Assembly (NCBI GenBank): GCA_951799405.1
Contig: OX637353.1
Span: 8,060,001-8,124,000 of the forward strand
Reading direction: 5' to 3'
DNA: 64,000 bases
Source: Agapetus fuscipes
Lineage: Eukaryota; Arthropoda; Insecta; Trichoptera; Glossosomatidae
Below are positions 57,876-64,000 of the stretch, piece by piece. The notes below the pieces were generated by a model. That model did not search any database. It worked only from the letters and a program-made list of their open reading frames with translations, and was not told the origin of the DNA. Each line of letters begins with the position of its first letter. Positions within the stretch are counted from its first letter, which is position 1. A program made the position numbers and the translations under genes.

Positions 57876-58015
57876 AGAGCTTAACTACTACTTATATTTA
57901 ACATTCCATTAACTAATACATTTTTTACCAAATTTAACATAACTATTTAATTATTAAATATATTTATCTTATGTATCTTAACTATTTTAATTAGTTTAGT
58001 TTGAAAATGCTATAT

Positions 58016-58149
58016 TTAGGCTCAGTATTTTCAACATTGGCATAGCGACTTTATACAGAATGAAAAGGACGCACTTATGTCAATCGTGTGGGTAGTTTTT
58101 TTTATCAGTTTAAAGTCACATATGCTAACGTTGAAAATACCGGGCCTTA
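58016..58149. mobile_element. MITE-G copy 2, complete
   Basis: TTAGGCTCAGTATTTTCAAC and inverted TAAGGCCCGGTATTTTCAAC, with inner GGCATAGCGACTTTATAC / GCATATGTGACTTTAAAC. 134 bp. Confidence 0.7.
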
Positions 58150-59599
58150 TAAATGCAAAGAGTTGTGATTAATCGTTTGTATAGACCCATAAGACGAAAA
58201 ATGGCATAGGAATTCGTAAGTAAATCTATCTGATTTTAGTAGAGCACAATTCTATGCACTAGAACAAAAATATTATTTTCTTTGTTCTAAGTTTTTACAA
58301 TGTCATCCGAATATTCATTAGGCAACTAACTATCATAACCTTGATCAAAATTGATTAATTATCTAAATTCAGTATTGTGAGCAAATTACAATCTATTCAT
58401 AGCAAACGAGTATTTCGCTAAATCAAATACATGATATTATACTGACGCTTCACACAAAAACAGATTTTCCTGATGAACAAAATATCTTGAGGCTGGAATG
58501 AAGGAACCAATTTGAGTTTGCATCATGACCAAGATTAGCGAATGTAAGTTTGTGAGGCAGATCGCTACACCCAAGAAGCCCGCAAAGTAGGCGAGCAACT
58601 CAAAGGGACGACCTGTACCTCTTCAAAAATAAGGTAGCTAATGAAGCAAAGCCAAGCGTTACCAAGGCTTAATATTTTCCTTACTCATTAGTTTAAGGCA
58701 CGAAGAGCAAATGAAAATTCTTATATATATATTAAAAACATTGCACTTTACATAGGTGTTTGCGTCGGGACTACTGCCATCTATTGTGCAAACAAAAAAG
58801 CAGAAATATGAACCGTAATAATATTATTATTACGTCGAAGAAAATAAATAGATGTGACGATCAATTTTCTAAGCTAGAGGCCAACGCTCTCAGGTTTCAC
58901 ATCCTCGTGAATAGAATAGAATGGCAAACCAAATCTGTCGATACCGCGGGACATTCATTTGCGTACAAAAAAACAGCGAAGCCGTAGTGTGGAAAGTTAC
59001 ATTTCACTGCGACGTAAGCGCCATTTACTCTTGAAAAACAATCATGTACCGAATCAATAAGTCAAATCTTCTAAGGTGACTGACGGATACAACATTCTGT
59101 AAGACATGTTTTATGCTTACAATACCAATGAAATATGTATCACTGGGAATAATAGACATGCGACACCAACTGTGTTTTGCAGATATATTTTTTGTTGTTG
59201 CGGAGATTGAAAAATGTGCAAAACTAATAATATAAGGACACTTTTAGAGAATCCTTGTTTCAGTTGGTGGGTTATTTATGAACTTTGACGACTCAAACAT
59301 GCACATAAATTTTATAAGACAACAAACTAACCATACAAAACGTACGCAAGTAGATTCGTATTTCTCAACAGAAAATTGATATACATATTTTGAGATGAAA
59401 ATTTAGCACATTTTATAAATCTATTTCGAAAAATCTGCATTGAATTATTCATTTATAACTTCTCTAGGAAACTAGAAGTTATTGAAGAACCAACCAATGT
59501 TGAGAAGAAAAAAACATAGACAATAAACACATAAAAATAAGAATGGGCAATAACGGTTAGCAGACCATATCCGGTTCGTTAATAACGCAGCTAAATAGT
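58150..59599. other. No gene seen
   Basis: Plus ORF 58760-58987 has no domain. Confidence 0.45.
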
Positions 59600-59699
59600 G
59601 TTTTTAAATATTTTCACATTTGCAGGTTAAAACCGGTTTCGGTTTGGAACTTTCAAAAACACACGCGTGGAAGAGACACAGGGGATCGGCAGCTTTAAC

Positions 59700-59790
59700 T
59701 GTTGACGTCACAAAACATCTGACGGGTCACGTGGTCGGGCGGTTGCTCACCTGTCCTCTCACCTCCCTCCCTCCCACCCCAACTCCTCCA
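59700..59790. promoter_or_regulatory. GC-rich island with CRE and E-box
   Basis: TGACGTCA (59703-59710), CACGTG (~59728-59733), CACCTG (~59749-59754) and a C-rich tract CTCCCTCCCTCCCACCCC lie within 90 bp. The palindromic CRE binds CREB/ATF and the E-box binds bHLH factors in animals generally. An ORF (59620-59892) covers it but shows no domain. Confidence 0.3.
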
Positions 59791-59892
59791 AGTACCTACA
59801 GAAGACTTGTATTCAATTTATATGTTGATTATATTACTACCTGGCACGCACAGTTGAGCCATGCCTTTCTTTTGCGAGCCAAATTCAACTGA

Positions 59893-60976
59893 CATTAAAT
59901 CAACTTGACACGAATGACGCCATTTTATTGTATGACAGATTCTTTACATTTGAGACTTCAAAAGTTTGCAGACACACCTACATGAAAGAGAATAAAAAAA
60001 ATCTCTCATCACCAAATGTATTATTCATTGTTTAACACGATACATTCATTCAAAAGAAAAATATAATACATCATGGTCTTTGTAGCTGTTTTAGATTGTG
60101 AATTTTTCGATTCAGATTAAAATGGCGACAAACATTCAGTCGAAGATTGAATGCACGTCAAAAAGCAATGTCAACAGACTTGATTGGAAACCGGCATCGC
60201 TTTTAGTGATAAAATTTAGACCTCTTACCTCCATTAAACGCTAAGCCAGCATTTTATGGGAGTCACAAGAGTCACGATAGAAATGCAGCCTAACCAGGTA
60301 CATTTTTAAAAAGGATGATAAATGATTCATGCCAGATTTCTCTTCAATTTAAAGTGTAAGTATCTTAGGAAAAAATAATGTAAAAAAGAGTTCTTCTCGT
60401 AGACAAAGTAAATGCATCATAACCTCAAAGCTCCACAGTATATAGGTGACTTTTGAATGTCTGATCTTGTACAAAATATTGCTTCAATTTTGCAAACCAC
60501 AAAAAAAAGAGTAGGTGAAATCGGTCGTCGGTCTAGATTAGACATAAAATTCACAGACGACGAGTTTGATGACACAGTTTTTAAAAAACGTGCCATGTTA
60601 ATAATACAGAGGCTTGTCAAAATCATGTTTCCAATGCGTGGGTTTGCTTTTTGCACGATTGTATTTATCTCTACTTAAATTCAGCTTCCTTCAATACGCT
60701 GCTAGATCTAAGCCTCCTCCAACGACTCCTATCCTAGGTGAGTCTCCACAATGTCTTATAATTAAACTCAGGAATTTGTATAGCGCCTTTACATAATACT
60801 AGATCATACCAAACGCGCATATTTTCTATATCCATGGCGCCACCTTGAAGGCTCGCTCTCCAAAAGCAATCTTCCTTTTTCTTCTACTATGAACATTATT
60901 GTCATCTTCTCAAGGCATGCTTTATTACGCCATTTGTCTCTGCCCGTCACCATCCTCTGAAGATGTTAACACATAT
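59893..60976. other. No recognised gene
   Basis: Plus ORF 60457-60678 reads SRLDIKFTDDEFDDTVFKKR, charged and helical, possibly an old coding fragment. A donor-like CTAG|GTGAGT lies at ~60737. Not enough to call an exon. Confidence 0.35.
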
Positions 60977-61093
60977 GATGTTATTCTCAAAAGCAAAGCC
61001 ACGGCTCATCCGCAGCCTTCAGTGAATTTTCAATACTAAAAAAACTATTATCTGTAGATTAGCTATGGATCAAATGTTTTGTGGATAGCTATG
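60977..61093 (+). mobile_element. MITE-C copy, diverged
   Basis: TGATGTTATTCTCAAAAGC start and TTTGTGGATAGC end. GATTAGCTATGGATCAAATG shared. Confidence 0.6.
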
Positions 61094-61739
61094 ATAGAAT
61101 TCAACTCCCGTGAGCTGATTTCAATCTTGGAAGTATGATGTTCTAGGGCGACCTTAAAATTGTCTTTATAAGTTATTCCCATTGCTGGGGGAGGTGCTAT
61201 GTTTTCTTGAAGACCCCATTCTTTTGGCCTCCTCTTTTCACTAGTGAGCACTTTTTATTTTTCTAGGTCTTACAGCACCCTCACGTTGGATTTCTTTTTC
61301 AACCATCTTTCCCCATATCCACGTTTCAAATATTTCTAGGCAGACTTTTATCATACTTACCGAGGTAACAATAATAATTTGATACAAATTATGATATCCA
61401 TGACTATTAGCGTTGGTAAAAAGTTACGCAAAAAGAGAAATTGCACTGAGCATGACTAAATCCCACGTTATTTTCATTTAGACGTGTTCATAGAAAAAAC
61501 ATGTAAGCGATAGTGTGAACCACCTATTGTATAAGAGATTTTAGCAGTTAGGCGATTTTATATTCTGGATCAATAATCTTCGAAGCAGTTAAATGCAGCT
61601 TATATGGAGGCATTTTTAAGTTTACGTGAGCTTTGCTTAATACAGATCTCTTGAGATGTTTTAAATCTAAGAAATGCTCTCACAAAAAACTTGTTCCTAG
61701 ATATTTTAGGATATAGGTACATAAGTAGATCATCTTCAT
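61094..61739. other. No gene seen
   Basis: Nothing recognisable. Confidence 0.5.
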
Positions 61740-61950
61740 GGCCTGTTTCTTTACAAATACACGATTCGATTAGTAAGGTTGGATGAACCTTTACAACTGG
61801 TCAAGAGATACACAGGTAAACTAATCGTTAGGAGTAAGTACCTGGAAATATGTATAAATAAAATATGTTTTTTTTAAGTTTATCAGGGGTCGAACCGGAT
61901 ACCTTATATTGAATACTCTGAGATGATAGCCACTAAACTATGACGATCAA
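61740..61950 (-). mobile_element. SINE-T-like copy 4
   Basis: The minus-strand head GATCGTCATAGTTTAGTGGC (A box), with the B box GGTTCGACCCC ~45 nt later (~61886-61896). The body TAAAGGTTCATCCAACC resembles SINE-T. The head has a tRNA-Asp/Glu-like appearance. Confidence 0.6.
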
Positions 61951-62149
61951 AAGCAATGATAGCAAATATATTTCAACTTATTCATAAGACGAATTGAGCT
62001 CAAATATAATTTTGACAAAGAAATAATTGACTTCAAAATTGTTAAAAAATGAAGCATTACTTCATAAAACGAGTACAAGTAGAATAAATGTGAAAAAAAC
62101 ATTCCCATATTCATTGTTGATAATGTGGTATATTTTAGTTTTTGCACAG

Positions 62150-62268
62150 CGAGTTTATAAGGAGAAGGCACATTTCAAGGCAAACAAGACAGAAGTTGAT
62201 GTGGTCACCGACTTACTAGTAGAGTTCTTCTCAGCGTTGTACAAAAGCGATCATGCTCACGATTACAG
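62150..62268 (+). CDS. Candidate internal host exon
   Basis: 119 bp between TTTTTGCACAG (acceptor, ends 62149) and ACAG|GTACAAGTA (donor at 62269). The frame reads RVYKEKAHFKANKTEVDVVT, then DLLVEFFSALYKSDHAHDY. It enters in phase 0 and leaves in phase 2. Codon-like composition and higher GC than the flanks. Not recognised. The entry phase fits the exon at 44795-44917. An earlier acceptor TATATTTTAG at ~62138 would add four residues' worth of sequence. Confidence 0.42.
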
Positions 62269-62644
62269 GTACAAGTAAAGTATCGTGATCAGTGTTTAGC
62301 TAAAATAATATTTAAATATTCAATCATACAAATTATGTTTAAATAATATACCTAAGGTTTCATGCAACGTATTATGACTTATGAGCACAAAAAGTGCAAA
62401 AAAACGATTTCATCAATTCATAATACCAGTAATTTTTTTGCTTATGCCATATAATATTGTCCTGTAGCATGGTTTCAAAAACGATCACAATTTTTACGAG
62501 AAAAAATGTTACAAAATACATTTTCAATATTTTTTCGTATGCTTCATTTTCTTTTTTTAAATGCATGACAAATATCAATTCAAGCTGAATTGAGGGCTTC
62601 GTTATTTTTGTTTCAGTTCAATGTTAATCGAGTCAATAGCTTTA
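62269..62644. other. No gene seen
   Basis: AT-rich, nothing recognisable. Confidence 0.5.
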
Positions 62645-63878
62645 AGGTGGATGTCCCAATTACTGGAAGTGTCCCAATTATTGGCACTTTTTCAGTTTTT
62701 AACTTATAATAAGGCTTCAAAGGCAGGAAAAGTTAAGAAAAAATGTGGAATAAATATTTCATAGGTTGTCCAAACTGTGTTTCTAGTTTCAAGTATATAG
62801 GTGGCAGTTTTGGACACAAAAAAAATAGTCAAAGTGAGCACCTACCCAGCAAGGTGCATTTGGCGGGATTTCTTACTGATTTCGATAAGGAACAAGGTAA
62901 GCATTTTGTTTTTTTTTCTACTTTACTTTTAAGTTTGAATGGTTTCTGATTGTATCAGTGGTTTTATGCAGGTTTTCTCAAGATAGAAACTTTGTTGTCA
63001 TTGGCATAACCTCATTTTTACTATTTTTTAAAATAAATGCCAGTATTAGGGACACCAAAATCTCTTTTGTCCCAATTACTGGCAGGGGTGCCCATGATAG
63101 GTGCAAGCTGAAACCTGTTATGTCCCTATTATTTATTATTATGGAGACACATAATATGCACTACGAATTGAAGAAAAAAGACTTCGCTCCCCTCCTAGCA
63201 TCCTCAATTCAGAAATCTGTCAAACCTGATACTTTGAAGAATGGTTTTCGCAAGTACGGACTCTTTCCGTGGAACGTTAATGCAATTGACTTCAGCAAAG
63301 TTCCGTCCGTGAATCAATCAAGCACTAAAAATGCACCAGAACAAGATGGAGATGAAGATATACTTGATAAACTACTTTCCAGACTAGAAACTAGTAGGAC
63401 CAGTAAAATAACAAAGTTTCAGGAAATGTTTGGATATGGAAGCGAATGATTATAAAAAAAAATGAATATGGAGGATATTAATTTGTTCATCGTCTGGAGA
63501 AAATTGAAGAAAGAGGTTAAAGAGATAAAGGCAGATGATCCAGAAGTGACTTCTTCAGCGAAAAAAAAACACGGAAGATGTTGACCTGCAAATGCTATCG
63601 AATATAATGTTTTGTGAATATGTTAAAAAAAAAAAAAATTGTCACTTCTTTTATTTATTTGTATAACTATTTTATATTTTTCGACCAAAATTTAATAAAC
63701 ATTTGTTCCTTGAACCTCTCTGCACTTATTCTGATAAAAACTTCCCCCTTTTTAAGAAAAATGTTAGCTGTAACGAAAGTATTGATTAAAAAACTGAGGT
63801 GCCAATAAATGGGACAAAAGTATGCCAATAATTGGGACAAATCCGAGTTTCACCTGCCAATAATAGGGACATCGGAGT
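62645..63878 (+). mobile_element. Deleted pogo/Tigger-family transposon
   Basis: The outer ends share GATGTCCC, with TA outside both (62643-62644, 63879-63880). A subterminal motif GTCCCAATTATTGGCA recurs at 62653 and 62671 (direct), again internally at 63069, and three times inverted at the right (63800-63815, 63823-63838, 63855-63870). About 1.23 kb, of which only the transposase C-terminus is recognisable. The internal motif at 63069 suggests that a deletion joined end sequence to the coding tail. 62743-62949 is an open stretch with a donor-like AAG|GTAAGC, unassigned. Confidence 0.68.
63165..63449 (+). pseudogene. Pogo/Tigger-type transposase, C-terminal fragment
   Basis: ELKKKDFAPLLASSIQKSVK, then TLKNGFRKYGLFPWNVNAID, is the conserved region following the DDE domain in pogo/Tigger/jerky-type proteins (GFR..GL.PWN..A.D). 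An acidic helical tail (DEDILDKLLSRLE) ends at 63449. The HTH, CENP-B and DDE parts are absent. The open frame starts upstream at 62958, but that part is not transposase-like. Confidence 0.72.
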
Positions 63879-64000
63879 TATTGTTCAATTAATTAAATAA
63901 AACTTATTTCCTCACATAATTTTGATTGTTTATTTTTTTTTTAAATACTACAGCATATTTCCAATGTCCTGATACAAAAAAAAACAGAATCAGATAAAAA

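Noticed and set aside
59620..59892. 90-codon ORF as a host exon
   Set aside because: Proline-rich, low-information translation of a C-rich tract; better explained as regulatory or simple sequence.
1..64000. CRISPR arrays, operons or bacterial features
   Set aside because: No regularly spaced direct repeats; the sequence is clearly eukaryotic.

Overview
The window reads as AT-rich nuclear DNA of an arthropod, most likely an insect. Evidence: spliceosomal-type introns, tRNA-derived SINEs, LINE tails with microsatellite ends, hAT, Tc1, pogo/Tigger, PIF/Harbinger-like and Helitron-like DNA transposons, and animal-type core promoter motifs. I cannot fix the order or species from sequence alone. 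There are no operons and no rRNA genes, and no tRNA gene that is not part of a SINE.

Almost everything recognisable is mobile DNA. The best-defined elements are: (i) two near-identical 1.65-kb PIF/Harbinger-like elements head to tail (1872-5179), sharing one TAA target site; (ii) a foldback element with two 150-bp arms that I read as identical (6141-6534); (iii) a complete Tc1 element (7520-9190), whose DD34E transposase carries a 71-bp intron and a late frameshift; (iv) a hAT element (15321-17510) with perfect 21-bp TIRs and a perfect 8-bp target duplication; (v) a 583-bp hAT MITE with a perfect 8-bp target duplication (31099-31681); (vi) a 5'-truncated LINE with a complete reverse transcriptase core (34225-35547); (vii) a deleted pogo-type element at the right edge (62645-63878). 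Three LTR-like sequences and five further LINE 3' remnants are scattered between them.

The commonest family, called Rep-A here, is a ~255-bp retroposon-like repeat with about 17 copies or fragments on both strands. It has fixed ends, a (TTAGAT)n-like tail and, in a few copies, an open cysteine-rich frame. Smaller TIR families are labelled MITE-B to MITE-I. SINEs with tRNA-like A and B boxes fall into families S1, S2, S3 and T. One SINE-T copy ends in a tail homologous to the 3' end of the LINE at 34-35.5 kb, so the two look like a SINE/LINE partnership.

Structured RNA: several repeats carry a hammerhead-like three-helix motif with changed but compensating stems (6199-6243, 6432-6476, 33211-33259, 47066-47104, and a degraded one near 54290). 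All have one extra U compared with a canonical hammerhead core.

Host gene content is weak. Two short plus-strand segments look like internal exons, with good splice sites and compatible phase (44795-44917 and 62150-62268). A decayed coding stretch lies at 47683-48109. I could not assign any of these. Candidate regulatory islands lie at 36036-36075 (TATA plus initiator) and 59700-59790 (CRE plus E-box). The window is probably intronic or intergenic DNA of a large gene, filled by nested transposon insertions.
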